From: Bacteroidales bacterium
Lineage (GTDB): Bacteria; Bacteroidota; Bacteroidia; Bacteroidales; UBA932
Direction: 5' to 3'
Length of the DNA stretch: 59,035 nucleotides
Assembly (NCBI GenBank): GCA_012839605.1
Contig: DUNA01000055.1
Coordinates: 1-59,035 of the forward strand
Part shown: positions 26,391-35,161 of the stretch, in pieces
How the letters are laid out: each line of letters opens with the position of its first letter
How positions within the stretch are numbered: the first letter of the stretch is position 1
The notes under the pieces: generated by a model
What the model was told of the DNA's origin: nothing
Databases searched by the model: none
Seen by the model: the letters and a program-made list of their open reading frames with translations, nothing else
Translations under genes and position numbers: made by a program

Positions 26391-26978
26391 ATGGCAAAAC
26401 CAGCAGGTGAAATCAATGCAGGCTCAATGGCAGATATAGCTTTCCTGCTGCTTATATTCTTTCTGGTAACCACTACCATGGACGTTGAAACAGGAATCCA
26501 ACGCCGTCTGCCTCCTATGCCCGATGAAAATCAGAAGCAAGAAGTTGAGCAGATTAACAAAAGGAACATTATGGTAGTTCTAATCAACCAGAGTGACCGC
26601 TTGTTCGCAGGCGGGCAGGAAATGCACATTACCATGCTGAAAGACAAGGTCAAAGAATTCATTGTCAACCCCGCCGACCTTCCGGACCTTCCGGAAAAAC
26701 GTGAAAGGAACATCGAAGACTTTGGGCCCATCATGGTTTCCCGTGCCGTTGTATCTCTGCAAAACGACCGCGGTACTTCATACGACGCCTACATTCAAGT
26801 TCAGAACGAACTGGTGAAAGCGTTTAATGAAGTTCGGGACGAATTTGGCATGCAACATTTTGGTAAGAAATACAATTCCCTAGATGAAGACCAGCAGCGG
26901 ATAGTCAGAGAAGCCGTTCCCATGAACCTCTCTGAAAGAGAACCCAGGGAAGTTGGAACCAGAAGAAGAAGAAGATAG
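26391..26978 (+). CDS. exbD: ExbD/TolR family biopolymer transport protein (first copy)
   Basis: Bitopic partner of ExbB. 195 residues: a short N-terminus, one membrane helix starting SMADIAFLLLIFFLVTTT with the conserved channel aspartate (D15), then a periplasmic domain of about 160 residues that is longer and more charged than usual and ends in a run of arginines. The Asp is the proton-carrying residue in ExbD. Followed by a second, divergent exbD, the common two-ExbD arrangement in Bacteroidota. Confidence 0.93.
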   Translation: MAKPAGEINAGSMADIAFLLLIFFLVTTTMDVETGIQRRLPPMPDENQKQEVEQINKRNIMVVLINQSDRLFAGGQEMHITMLKDKVKEFIVNPADLPDLPEKRERNIEDFGPIMVSRAVVSLQNDRGTSYDAYIQVQNELVKAFNEVRDEFGMQHFGKKYNSLDEDQQRIVREAVPMNLSEREPREVGTRRRRR

Positions 26979-26982
26979 GAGG
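26977..26982 (+). promoter_or_regulatory. Strong Shine-Dalgarno for the second exbD
   Basis: AGGAGG eight bases before the ATG at 26991, overlapping the stop codon of the first exbD. Confidence 0.5.
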
Positions 26983-26990
26983 AAATCATT

Positions 26991-27470
26991 ATGGCAAAAT
27001 TTAAATCGAGCTCAAGTAAAGAACTGAAACCCCTGAACACGGCATCCCTTCCGGATATTGTGTTTATGTTGTTGTTCTTTTTCATGATATCTGTAAGCTT
27101 CCGCCAAACAGAAACAGTAGTTACCGTTAAGCTCCCGGAAGCAACAGAAATTGCGAAATTGGACAGAAAAGACTTAGCAAGCTATATCAATATTGGTACG
27201 CCTCTGACAACTTATCAATCTCAATACGGAACAGATGCAAGGATTCAGCTCAACGACGCATTTAGCAACATTGACGATATCCGTGACTTTATTGCAGCAT
27301 CGCGCGAATCTATGTCAGAAGCAGACCGTCCCTTTATGACGGTTGCCTTAAAAGTAGATGAGAACGTTCGTATGGGTATTGTAACAGATGTGAAACAGGA
27401 GTTACGCCGTTGTTCTGCACTTAGGATTATGTATTCCACGCGCAGAAAAGCAGAGAAGACCTATTTCTGA
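26991..27470 (+). CDS. exbD: ExbD/TolR family biopolymer transport protein (second copy)
   Basis: Second ExbD of the operon, 159 residues. One membrane helix with the channel aspartate in ASLPDIVFMLLFFFMISV (D near residue 22), then a periplasmic domain ending VKQELRRCSALRIMYSTRRK. It differs clearly from the first copy, so the two probably form a mixed dimer in the ExbB pore. The operon ends in the hairpin terminator that follows. Confidence 0.92.
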   Translation: MAKFKSSSSKELKPLNTASLPDIVFMLLFFFMISVSFRQTETVVTVKLPEATEIAKLDRKDLASYINIGTPLTTYQSQYGTDARIQLNDAFSNIDDIRDFIAASRESMSEADRPFMTVALKVDENVRMGIVTDVKQELRRCSALRIMYSTRRKAEKTYF

Positions 27471-27490
27471 TAAATACAGTACATAAAGAC

Positions 27491-27527
27491 GACCGACCGG
27501 AAACATGACCGGTCGGTCTTTTTTTTT
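27491..27527 (+). terminator. Intrinsic terminator of the exbB-exbD operon
   Basis: A perfect 10-bp GC-rich stem (GACCGACCGG / CCGGTCGGTC) with an 8-base loop is followed by nine T's. The last T begins the -7 element of the next gene. Confidence 0.93.
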
Positions 27528-27534
27528 ACCTTTG
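27527..27534 (+). promoter_or_regulatory. -7 promoter element of the alkaline phosphatase gene
   Basis: TACCTTTG matches TAnnTTTG exactly and begins at the last T of the upstream terminator. It implies a transcript start near 27540 and supports the ATG at 27561. No clear -33 element. Confidence 0.5.
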
Positions 27535-27560
27535 CATTGAAACCAACTTATTTATTTCAC

Positions 27561-28772
27561 ATGAAACGTTTATTTACAATTCTTACCATCGCAGTCTTAT
27601 TTGCAAGTTGCCAACAACAGCAACCGCAAGCAAAATATGTGTTTTACTTCATTGGCGACGGAATGGGACTGGCCCAGGTTTCCCTGGCAGAAGTCTGGCT
27701 GGCAGACCAAAACGGTGATATCGGCTCCGTTCCTCTCAGTTTTTCGGAATTTCCCGTATTGGGAACGGCAACTACACATAGTGCCAGCAACATCATCACA
27801 TGCTCTTCTGCAGCCGGCACGGCATTGGCTACCGGTGAAAAAACAAAAAACGGCATGCTGGGTATGACTCCCGATACGCTCCCCATACAAGCCCTGACTT
27901 ATAAAATCAAAGAAGCGGGATTCAAAGTAGGTGTTACCTCTACGGTCACTATAGACCACGCTACCCCTGCCGCTTTTTACGCAAGCGTACCGTCCAGGTC
28001 TGATTATTATGACATATCCTTACAACTGGCAGAAACCAATTTTGATTTCTTTGGCGGCGGCGGCTTTATCCAACCGGAAGGAAAAGAAAAAGACAAACCC
28101 CACGTGATTCCCATCATTGAAGAAGCCGGCTATACGTTTGCATACGGCATGGAGGAATTTGAGGAATTAAAGGACGCAGAAAAAATGGTACTGCTGCAAA
28201 ACAAAGACAAAAAGTACCTGGAAGCCGTTCCGTTTGCTATTGACCGCGACGAAGAAGATATGACGCATGCAGACATCATCCGTGCGGCTATTGAATTTTT
28301 GGATAATGAAGAAGGCTTCTTCTTGATGAGCGAAGGCGGACGTATTGACTGGTCCTGTCACGCAAACGACGCCCTTACCACCATTCTTGAAACAATAGAT
28401 ATGGACCTGGCCGTCCAAATAGCTGTGGCCTTTGCTGAAAAACATCCGAACGAAACATTGATTGTGGTTACGGCAGACCACGAAACAGGCGGCTTGTCTT
28501 TGGGATGGGAAAAACGTTATACCATGCACTTTGACCAATTGGAAGAACAAACGGCTTCTAAAGACAAACTGCTGGCCGACGGCAAAAAGAAAGAAGTGGA
28601 GAAAATTGAAGAAATGAACCGCAAGGCAAGAGTGGGATGGACCACCTCTTCCCATACCGGTATACCTGTACCTGTATATGCCATGGGCACACGCAGCCAA
28701 TTGTTTGGAGGAAGAATAGACAATACAGATATCCCCAAGAAAATTCTGGAAGCCATGGGCGTACCCTTTTAA
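27561..28772 (+). CDS. Alkaline phosphatase family lipoprotein
   Basis: PhoA-family phosphomonoesterase, 403 residues, exported as a lipoprotein: signal MKRLFTILTIAVLFASC with lipobox cysteine at residue 17. The metal ligand Asp is in YFIGDGMG. The nucleophile region reads ITCSSAAGTALATG, where the classical enzyme has TDSAA; the nucleophilic Ser is kept but the preceding Asp is Cys. The late metal motif TADHETGG is near residue 306, and a final His motif SSHTG is near residue 370. Expressed from its own promoter. Substrate unknown; the Asp replacement may be a subfamily trait. Confidence 0.88.
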   Translation: MKRLFTILTIAVLFASCQQQQPQAKYVFYFIGDGMGLAQVSLAEVWLADQNGDIGSVPLSFSEFPVLGTATTHSASNIITCSSAAGTALATGEKTKNGMLGMTPDTLPIQALTYKIKEAGFKVGVTSTVTIDHATPAAFYASVPSRSDYYDISLQLAETNFDFFGGGGFIQPEGKEKDKPHVIPIIEEAGYTFAYGMEEFEELKDAEKMVLLQNKDKKYLEAVPFAIDRDEEDMTHADIIRAAIEFLDNEEGFFLMSEGGRIDWSCHANDALTTILETIDMDLAVQIAVAFAEKHPNETLIVVTADHETGGLSLGWEKRYTMHFDQLEEQTASKDKLLADGKKKEVEKIEEMNRKARVGWTTSSHTGIPVPVYAMGTRSQLFGGRIDNTDIPKKILEAMGVPF

Positions 28773-28825
28773 CGCATAAAAAGAGGTATTCATCGGGTTG
28801 TATTCCTATGTTCGTCGGAGATCTT

Positions 28826-28856
28826 TTGTACGATTGTACATGTAGCCGTATGTTTG
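28826..28856 (+). promoter_or_regulatory. Promoter of the LiaF-like/LytTR locus
   Basis: TTG at 28826 and TATGTTTG at 28849, separated by 20 bases, match the Bacteroidota -33 and -7 elements in sequence and spacing. Predicted transcript start near 28863, 20 bases before the ATG at 28883. This is the best full promoter in the window. Confidence 0.65.
28827..28840. promoter_or_regulatory. Inverted repeat between -33 and -7 (candidate operator 1)
   Basis: TGTAC-GATT-GTACA is a perfect 5-bp dyad overlapping the -33 element. Its place inside the promoter suits a regulator binding site. Confidence 0.45.
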
Positions 28857-28866
28857 TTTTCAAACA
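28851..28866. promoter_or_regulatory. Inverted repeat over the -7 and start site (candidate operator 2)
   Basis: TGTTTG-TTTT-CAAACA is a perfect 6-bp dyad that includes most of the -7 element and the predicted transcript start, where binding would repress. It could also form a small 5' hairpin in the mRNA. Confidence 0.45.
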
Positions 28867-28882
28867 ATAAAATAGTATTCAA

Positions 28883-29671
28883 ATGGAAATTTTAGACAAC
28901 GGGGACTACAGAGATCCCATAGAACATAGAAATGAGGGCCCCCGCTCCGGAGGCCTGTTTATTGGGGTGGCTTTTATGATAGTGGGGCTGATTTTGCTGC
29001 TCCATTACACAGGTTTGATTTCTTCAGGAGTAAAAAACATTGTACTGTCGTGGCAAATGATCGTGGTAGCTATTGGTGTATATTTGCTAACCAGAAAACA
29101 AACTACCCAAGGCTTAGTATTGTTATTCATAGGAGGTGTTTTCCTATTGCCCAGGCTTAAATTCCTTCCAATTTTTTCAGATTGGGGTTGTTTCTCCTGG
29201 GTTTCTTGGGCAACCATGTGGCCCATCATACTAATCGCTCTAGGTATTCTCATTTTCGTTCGTTCCGGAATCACAAACCGAGGCCAAAATTCAAGCCACA
29301 ACCATAAGGAATTTTCAAAATTCACCAGCAGAAGTGAAAACGGGAAAGTGTATTACTCTCTGGTTTTCAGAGGGGCCGATAACGTATTCCTTGAACCGAT
29401 ATTCCGCGGAGGTAAGATTGAAACTGTCTTTGGAGGCTTGACACTAGACCTGCGCAAAGCCGAATTGCAGGAAGGAGTTTCCGTTTTGCACCTATCTACT
29501 GTATTTGGAGGTGCCACTTTGCTGGTTCCTCCCCATTGGAACGTTGAAGTACAAAGCAACTGTGTATTTGGCGGCTTCAAGGACAACCGGCCGTATGTAG
29601 ACAAGACAGATACCCACTCCCGATTGATCATTAAAGTAGAATGTGTTTTTGGAGGTGCAGAACTCAAGTAA
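28883..29671 (+). CDS. LiaF-like membrane protein with cytoplasmic/periplasmic beta domain
   Basis: 262 residues. Four membrane helices in the first half (about 24-45, 51-69, 75-90, 108-127), then a C-terminal domain of about 110 residues with repeated VFGG turns (ETVFGGLTLDLR, STVFGGATLLVP, NCVFGGFKDN, ECVFGGAEL). This is the pattern of LiaF/YvqF-type envelope-stress proteins, where the C-terminal part controls a regulator. Its 3' end overlaps a LytTR regulator gene by about 29 bases, suggesting that the two act as sensor and output. Ligand unknown. Confidence 0.85.
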   Translation: MEILDNGDYRDPIEHRNEGPRSGGLFIGVAFMIVGLILLLHYTGLISSGVKNIVLSWQMIVVAIGVYLLTRKQTTQGLVLLFIGGVFLLPRLKFLPIFSDWGCFSWVSWATMWPIILIALGILIFVRSGITNRGQNSSHNHKEFSKFTSRSENGKVYYSLVFRGADNVFLEPIFRGGKIETVFGGLTLDLRKAELQEGVSVLHLSTVFGGATLLVPPHWNVEVQSNCVFGGFKDNRPYVDKTDTHSRLIIKVECVFGGAELK

Positions 29672-30413
29672 ATATACCCGAATAGTAAGCGGAAGCGCCT
29701 TGATTTTACTGGCATTTCCGGTTTCTTTTTTACCGGGTCTACTGCTTTCTTTGCCTCTTCCGATCTTATGGGCAGATGCGCTGGCATTAGCTGCCTCCCT
29801 CTCTCTCCTCGGCTTTTTTACCTGGAAAATGAAAAGATACGGCATGCCGGAAGCTGTGCGGTATTTGCTTTTTTTCATAGGTACTTCCGGTATACCTCTA
29901 TTGGCTCTATCGCTTTTGTTTCCTACAGATATTTTCAAACTGTACCTTCCCCTCTATCCCATGCGACTGCTTTTCATCGCCTTGCTGTGTTTGGTTTTCT
30001 TGTACCGGGAAAGGAGTCAAAAAGAAGATACCGAACAGACATCGGTAATACCCGAACAACCATCGAACAACACTCCCGAAGGACCGTACCCGGAACATAT
30101 CCTAGTCCGTTCCGGAAGCAGTTTGAAAGTCATTCCTCTAACAGACTTGATACTCATTCAAGCCGAGGGAGATTATATAAGAATAGTTACATCGGACGGT
30201 TTCTGGCTTAAAGAAGAAACCATGAAAAAGATGCAAGAAATACTACCTCCATCGCAATATGTGAGGGTACACCGCTCTTTTATTGTTAACATCGGCAAAA
30301 TAAGCCGAATAGAACGTTGTGGCCAGCAACAATACGTCCACCTGACAAACGGAACGTCGGTACGAATAAGCGCATCTGGGTATATGAGCCTCAAGAATGT
30401 CTTAGGTTTTTAG
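29643..30413 (+). CDS. Membrane-bound LytTR-domain transcription regulator
   Basis: 256 residues. Four membrane helices (about 13-35, 38-56, 66-87 and 96-115) precede a charged linker and a C-terminal LytTR DNA-binding domain (about 150-250) with ILIQAEGDYIRI, the VHRSFIVNIGKI segment and IERCGQQQYV. There is no receiver domain and no kinase gene nearby. The start is uncertain: GTG at 29643 or 29655; both lie inside the LiaF-like gene. The likely model is a membrane-anchored regulator controlled by its LiaF-like partner and acting on their shared promoter. Confidence 0.85.
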   Translation: MFLEVQNSSKYTRIVSGSALILLAFPVSFLPGLLLSLPLPILWADALALAASLSLLGFFTWKMKRYGMPEAVRYLLFFIGTSGIPLLALSLLFPTDIFKLYLPLYPMRLLFIALLCLVFLYRERSQKEDTEQTSVIPEQPSNNTPEGPYPEHILVRSGSSLKVIPLTDLILIQAEGDYIRIVTSDGFWLKEETMKKMQEILPPSQYVRVHRSFIVNIGKISRIERCGQQQYVHLTNGTSVRISASGYMSLKNVLGF

Positions 30414-30421
30414 TATTTTTG
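30414..30421 (+). promoter_or_regulatory. -7 promoter element of ahcY
   Basis: TATTTTTG, directly after the LytTR stop codon, matches TAnnTTTG; the ahcY ATG is 17 bases downstream of it. Confidence 0.45.
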
Positions 30422-30437
30422 CAAAAAATAAAACCAT

Positions 30438-31832
30438 ATGGATTATAAGATAAAAGACTTGGGATTGGCTGATTTTGGCAGGAAAGAAATTGAGCTGGCG
30501 GAACAGGAAATGCCCGGACTTATGGCGCTGCGTACCCGCTACAAAGGCAAACAACCTTTGAAAGGTGCCAGAATCACCGGAAGTCTTCATATGACCATTC
30601 AAACGGCTGTGCTTATAGAAACACTCAAAGAACTGGGTGCAGATGTAAGATGGGCTTCTTGCAATATCTTTTCTACTCAAGACCATGCCGCAGCCGCTAT
30701 AGCCGCTGCCGGAATTCCTGTATTTGCCTGGAAAGGAGAAACCATAGAAGAATATTGGTGGACTGCTTTGCAAGCTCTTTCTTTCCCGAAAGGCATGGGA
30801 CCTCATTTGATTGTGGATGACGGCGGGGATGCGACTTTATTGGTTCACAAAGGCGTTCAGGCAGAAAAAGATCCTTCTACATTAGACAAGCTCACAAACA
30901 ACGCGGAAGAGAGAGCCATAGCTGCTATCTTAAGGCAGAAATTGCAAGAAGATCCCGGTTTTTGGACACGGATGGCTGCACAGATCAAAGGAGTAAGTGA
31001 AGAAACGACTACGGGAGTACACAGGCTTTACCAGATGTTTGAAAAAGAAGAGTTGCTCTTTCCGGCCATCAACGTAAACGATTCCGTTACAAAATCCAAA
31101 TTTGACAATTTGTACGGATGCCAAGAATCTTTGGCAGACGGACTCAAACGAGCCACAGATGTAATGATTGGTGGAAAAGTAGTCGTTGTATGCGGATACG
31201 GAGACGTCGGAAAAGGCTGTGCCAGAAGTATGCGCTCTTACGGAGCTCGAGTCCTCGTCACAGAAGTAGACCCCATTTGTGCGTTGCAAGCTTCTGTAGA
31301 AGGCTTTGAAGTACGCAGATTGGAAAACTGTCTGGAAGAAGGACGGATTTTTGTTACAGCAACGGGAAATTGCGATGTCATTACCGTTGAGCACATGGCA
31401 GCCATGAGGGACAATTCCATTGTATGCAATATCGGCCATTTTGACAACGAAATTCAAGTAGATGCATTGCTAGCCTACCCCGGCATAAAACGCACCACCA
31501 TAAAACCGCAAGTAGACCAATTCACATTCCCGGACGGACATTCCATCTTGCTTCTAGCAGAAGGCAGGCTCGTGAACTTAGGATGCGCCACAGGACACCC
31601 CTCCTTTGTCATGAGCACCTCTTTTACAAACCAAGTATTGGCACAAATAAGCCTATGGAGCGAACCTCATGAAACGGGAGTCTACCTGCTCCCTAAAAAA
31701 CTGGACGAGGAAGTGGCACGATTGCACCTGGACTATTTGGGTGTTGAACTCACGACTATGACAGACAAACAAGCAAAATATATTGGTTATCCTAATGAAG
31801 GACCTTATAAACCACATTTTTACAGATATTGA
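30438..31832 (+). CDS. ahcY: Adenosylhomocysteinase
   Basis: NAD-dependent hydrolysis of S-adenosylhomocysteine to adenosine and homocysteine, clearing the product inhibitor of methyltransferases. 464 residues. [20 protein letters not shown] near residue 45, [15 protein letters not shown] near 75, DDGGDATLL near 130, [12 protein letters not shown] near 217, NAD-binding [10 protein letters not shown] near 253 and the C-terminal [16 protein letters not shown]. Start ATG at 30438. Its stop overlaps a possible TTG of asnS; ATG of asnS follows 3 bases later. Confidence 0.97.
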   Translation: MDYKIKDLGLADFGRKEIELAEQEMPGLMALRTRYKGKQPLKGARITGSLHMTIQTAVLIETLKELGADVRWASCNIFSTQDHAAAAIAAAGIPVFAWKGETIEEYWWTALQALSFPKGMGPHLIVDDGGDATLLVHKGVQAEKDPSTLDKLTNNAEERAIAAILRQKLQEDPGFWTRMAAQIKGVSEETTTGVHRLYQMFEKEELLFPAINVNDSVTKSKFDNLYGCQESLADGLKRATDVMIGGKVVVVCGYGDVGKGCARSMRSYGARVLVTEVDPICALQASVEGFEVRRLENCLEEGRIFVTATGNCDVITVEHMAAMRDNSIVCNIGHFDNEIQVDALLAYPGIKRTTIKPQVDQFTFPDGHSILLLAEGRLVNLGCATGHPSFVMSTSFTNQVLAQISLWSEPHETGVYLLPKKLDEEVARLHLDYLGVELTTMTDKQAKYIGYPNEGPYKPHFYRY

Positions 31833-31834
31833 TT

Positions 31835-33226
31835 ATGACAAAATCACGTACAAAAATTAAAGAAGTGCTGCAACTGCAAGCCGGTATCCCTGTGCAAGTG
31901 AAAGGGTGGGTACGTACAAAAAGAGACATCAAAAACATCACCTTTATAGCTCTGAACGACGGCTCTACAGTTGATAACGTCCAGATAGTATGTGATATGA
32001 AGGTTTTCACAGAAGACCAACTGCGTCCCATTACTACCGGAGCCTGTATAAGGGCTAAAGGCATGCTTGTGGCATCCCCGGGGGCAGGGCAATCTGTTGA
32101 AATAGAAGCACAAGAGATCGAAATATACGGCACGGCAGACCCGCAGTCTTATCCTTTGCAAAAAAAAGGACACAGTATGGAATTTCTCAGAGAAATTGCC
32201 CACCTGCGGCCGCGTACCAATACGTTTGGTTGCATATTCAGAATCCGTCATGCCATGGCCTATGCCATTCATAAATACTTTAACGACAAAGGCTTTGTAT
32301 ATATACATACACCTATTATAACGGCCTCTGACTGCGAAGGTGCCGGTGCCATGTTTCAAGTGACTACCTTAGATTTGGAAAATCCACCCAAAAAGAAAGA
32401 CGGCGGCATAGATTATACGCAAGATTTCTTTGGAAAGCTCACGAGTCTAACCGTAAGCGGCCAATTGGAAGGAGAGCTGGGAGCTATGGCTTTGGGAGAA
32501 GTGTACACGTTTGGCCCTACTTTCCGTGCAGAGAACAGCAATACACCAAGGCATCTTGCCGAATTTTGGATGATTGAACCGGAAATAGCCTTTTACGACA
32601 TCCATGAAAACATGGACCTGGCAGAAGATTTCATCAAATATTTGGTCCGCTACGCCTTGGAGAATTGCAACAGAGACCTGCAATTTCTCAACAAGATGAT
32701 TGATAAAGACATCATCAACAGATTGGAAGGCGTGTGCAAAACGGCATTCGCCAGAATTACCTATACAGAAGCTGTAGATATCCTACTAGAAAGCGGGCAA
32801 AATTTTGAATTCCCGGTATCGTGGGGCGTGGATTTGCAAAGCGAGCACGAAAGATACCTTGTGGAAAAACATTTTCAACGTCCCGTCATTGTAACAGACT
32901 ACCCTAAAGAAATCAAGGCGTTTTATATGAAAGAAAACGAAGACGGAAAAACCGTCAGAGCCATGGACGTCTTGTTCCCAAAAATTGGGGAAATCATTGG
33001 AGGTTCTCAAAGAGAAGCAGACTATGAAACCCTCAGACGCCGCATTAAAGAAATGGACCAATCGGAAGAAAATTTACAATGGTACCTGGATACGAGACGT
33101 TTTGGAACGGCTCCTCACTCAGGATTTGGATTGGGATTTGAACGATTGCTTCTGTTTATCACAGGTATGGCTAACATCAGAGATGTTATTCCTTTTCCCA
33201 GAACACCAAAATCTGCAGAGTTTTAA
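31835..33226 (+). CDS. asnS: Asparagine--tRNA ligase
   Basis: Class IIb synthetase charging tRNA-Asn. 463 residues. N-terminal OB-fold anticodon domain ([15 protein letters not shown]... about residues 15-100), motif 2 in [20 protein letters not shown] near 230, and motif 3 in [10 protein letters not shown] near 430. The motif 2 form RAE.S.T.RHL.EFWM.EPE separates AsnRS from AspRS. ATG at 31835 is preferred to the TTG two codons earlier. Confidence 0.97.
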   Translation: MTKSRTKIKEVLQLQAGIPVQVKGWVRTKRDIKNITFIALNDGSTVDNVQIVCDMKVFTEDQLRPITTGACIRAKGMLVASPGAGQSVEIEAQEIEIYGTADPQSYPLQKKGHSMEFLREIAHLRPRTNTFGCIFRIRHAMAYAIHKYFNDKGFVYIHTPIITASDCEGAGAMFQVTTLDLENPPKKKDGGIDYTQDFFGKLTSLTVSGQLEGELGAMALGEVYTFGPTFRAENSNTPRHLAEFWMIEPEIAFYDIHENMDLAEDFIKYLVRYALENCNRDLQFLNKMIDKDIINRLEGVCKTAFARITYTEAVDILLESGQNFEFPVSWGVDLQSEHERYLVEKHFQRPVIVTDYPKEIKAFYMKENEDGKTVRAMDVLFPKIGEIIGGSQREADYETLRRRIKEMDQSEENLQWYLDTRRFGTAPHSGFGLGFERLLLFITGMANIRDVIPFPRTPKSAEF

Positions 33227-33229
33227 ATT

Positions 33230-33844
33230 ATGTTGGTCATTGGCATTGCCGGAGGTACCGGTTCCGGAAAAACAACGGTAGTAAACAAAATCTTAGAAAG
33301 CCTTGACAAGACTCAAGTTACTGTAATACCGCAAGATTCCTATTACAAGGACAATTCCCATCTTCCGTTGGACAAAAGACAAGAATTAAATTTTGACCAT
33401 CCCCAATCCATAGACTGGGAATTGATGGTGAAACATTTGAACTTTCTTAAAACCGGACATCCTATAGAACAGCCTATATATTCTTATATAACATGTACAC
33501 GGTCTCAAGAAACCATCCATATAAAACCTACGCGCGTCATTATTGTGGAAGGGATTCTTATTTTTACAGACCCTCCCCTAAGAGACTGTCTTGACATGAA
33601 AGTGTATGTAGATGCAGATCCGGATGACAGACTCTCTCGTGTTATATCAAGAGATATTGTAGAAAGAGGACGCTCTGTAAATAAAGTGTTGGAAAGATAT
33701 GAGAAAACGGTAAAACCTATGCATTTGCAATTCATAGAGCCTACCAAGCGTTACGCAGATATCATTATTCCGCAAGGTGGCCATAACAAAGTGGCCATCA
33801 AGATGCTCATATCTGCCATAGAGCAAGTGTTGCGCACCCGGTAA
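33230..33844 (+). CDS. udk: Uridine kinase
   Basis: Phosphorylates uridine and cytidine in pyrimidine salvage. 204 residues. P-loop GGTGSGKTT at residues 8-16, then QDSYYKDNSHL near 36, FDHPQSIDW near 55, VEGILIF near 105, and SRVISRDIVERGRS near 145. Three bases after asnS. Confidence 0.95.
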   Translation: MLVIGIAGGTGSGKTTVVNKILESLDKTQVTVIPQDSYYKDNSHLPLDKRQELNFDHPQSIDWELMVKHLNFLKTGHPIEQPIYSYITCTRSQETIHIKPTRVIIVEGILIFTDPPLRDCLDMKVYVDADPDDRLSRVISRDIVERGRSVNKVLERYEKTVKPMHLQFIEPTKRYADIIIPQGGHNKVAIKMLISAIEQVLRTR

Positions 33845-33855
33845 CTATTTGGGTA

Positions 33856-34566
33856 ATGAAGAAAGAAACAAAGACAGGTGTTTATCTGACCGTCATTGTA
33901 CATTTGGTGGCGTTGATCGTTATTTTGTCTGCTCAGATTTCCTCTTTGGTAAGAAAAGAGTCGTCTTTTGTTTTGGATTTCAGCCAACAAGAAAAATGGG
34001 AGGAAGAACAACGCAAAGAACAGATGAGAGCAGAAATCAGCGAAGGGTTGGATGAACTCATCTCTGAAATTCAAAGACAAACAAGAAATGTTGCGGTAGA
34101 TGCCACCCAAAGAAACAGAATGCTTAGGGACGATCGCCACAAAGACCCTGCAGAAGTCTATAAAGAAGCGGAAGAGTTGCAAAAACGCCTGGATGCTGCC
34201 AGAAGAGAAATAGAAGAACAAACCGGACCGGAAGTTCCGGTAGCGAACAAAAAAGACGAGAAAGAAGAAAAAGCAAAACCTTATACAGGTCCCGCCGTAC
34301 TGGAATACTCCCTGGAAGGAAGAAAAGCTATTAAATTACCTATTCCAGTATACAAATGTTTGGGAGGTGGCGACGTGACCGTAGCCATACAAGTAGACAG
34401 AAGTGGCATTGTGAAAAGAGTGGCGATTGTGCAAGATTTCTCTTCGCAAGATAGGTGTCTGCAAGAGTTTGCCTTGCGAGCAGCAGGTCTCAGCCGCTTT
34501 ACAGCGTCTGAACAAGCACCTCCTCTACAGCCCGGAGAAATTGTCTACCGTTTTATTCCACAATAA
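33856..34566 (+). CDS. TonB-like energy transducer with coiled-coil spacer
   Basis: 236 residues. One N-terminal membrane helix (about residues 9-30), then a long charged, Glu/Arg-rich segment predicted to be coiled coil (about 40-125), and a C-terminal domain (about 150-236) whose pattern GGGDVTVAIQVDRSGIVKRVAI..FSSQDRCLQEFALRAA is TonB C-terminal-like. The usual Pro-rich spacer is replaced by the coiled coil. I recall a similar protein with an FVLDF motif after the membrane helix across Bacteroidales. It may couple ExbBD-type energy to an outer-membrane partner, but no receptor gene is near. The adjacent gene product has the Pro/Glu-rich stretch instead. Confidence 0.75.
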   Translation: MKKETKTGVYLTVIVHLVALIVILSAQISSLVRKESSFVLDFSQQEKWEEEQRKEQMRAEISEGLDELISEIQRQTRNVAVDATQRNRMLRDDRHKDPAEVYKEAEELQKRLDAARREIEEQTGPEVPVANKKDEKEEKAKPYTGPAVLEYSLEGRKAIKLPIPVYKCLGGGDVTVAIQVDRSGIVKRVAIVQDFSSQDRCLQEFALRAAGLSRFTASEQAPPLQPGEIVYRFIPQ

Positions 34567-34591
34567 CCCTAAAAAAACGTATTTTTACTCT

Positions 34592-35161
34592 GTGAACGAA
34601 AAAGAATACAACCAATTAAAGGAACTGCTCAGAGAATTGGAACAGAGAATTGACGCCCTTTACAAAGGCGCAACAACCGAACTTGAAGCCGAGCCTGTTG
34701 CCGGACCTGAACCTGCTGCTGTAGCAGTAGCTATGCCAGAATTTGAGCCTGAACCTGTTGCCGAGCTTGTTGCCGAGCCTGTTGCCGAACCTGTTGCTGA
34801 ACCTGAAGCCGTTGCCGAGCCGGAGCCTGCCTTTGAGTTGGAGACAAAACCGGAAAAAGAACCGGAAATTGTTGGCGACTTGTTTGCTCCTATGGCCAAC
34901 AGACCCACCGTTGCAGACTCTTTAGCCAAATACAAAAACAGCGGGCCCTTAAACGATATTATTCCACTGAATGATAGACTTTTATATTTAAAGGTTCTTT
35001 TTTCTGACAACAGAGAGCTTTACGATTCCACCCTTTCCCGCTTGCAATCATTTGATAGACTGCAACAAGCAGAAGATTACCTGGGGACCCACTTTCCCTC
35101 CTGGGAGTTGTCTTCACCGGCTGTGCAGAAATTTTTATCGCAATTAAAGCATGTGTTCTAA
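34592..35161 (+). CDS. Conserved Bacteroidales protein with Glu-Pro-Val-Ala repeats
   Basis: Function unknown. 189 residues from a GTG at 34592. Three parts: a short helical N-terminus (KELLRELEQRIDALYKG), a low-complexity region rich in Glu, Pro, Val and Ala (about residues 30-100) made by tandem 12-base repeats, and a C-terminal alpha-helical domain (about 110-189) with PLNDRLLYLKVLFSDNRELYD. The C-terminal domain resembles a small domain I recall in many Bacteroidales (INDRFLFQRELF...). The GTG start is inferred from the position after the upstream stop; the frame is open further upstream inside the TonB-like gene. No signal peptide. Confidence 0.75.
   Translation: MNEKEYNQLKELLRELEQRIDALYKGATTELEAEPVAGPEPAAVAVAMPEFEPEPVAELVAEPVAEPVAEPEAVAEPEPAFELETKPEKEPEIVGDLFAPMANRPTVADSLAKYKNSGPLNDIIPLNDRLLYLKVLFSDNRELYDSTLSRLQSFDRLQQAEDYLGTHFPSWELSSPAVQKFLSQLKHVF
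34751..34810 (+). repeat. Tandem 12-base coding repeat (EPVA units)
   Basis: Five consecutive 12-base units close to GAGCCTGTTGCC, each encoding roughly Glu-Pro-Val-Ala, with a further isolated copy at 34691. In-frame repeats can expand or contract without breaking the protein. Confidence 0.8.

Noticed and set aside
27489-27530. Riboswitch or attenuator ahead of the alkaline phosphatase gene
   Set aside because: The hairpin is a simple terminator for the exbD operon; the downstream promoter starts after it, so it is not part of the phosphatase leader.
28167-28793. 208-codon open frame antisense to the alkaline phosphatase gene
   Set aside because: Phe/Cys/His-rich shadow sequence without a plausible start region.
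34751-34810. Possible CRISPR-like array
   Set aside because: The 12-base units are contiguous, in frame and without spacers; they encode an EPVA linker.
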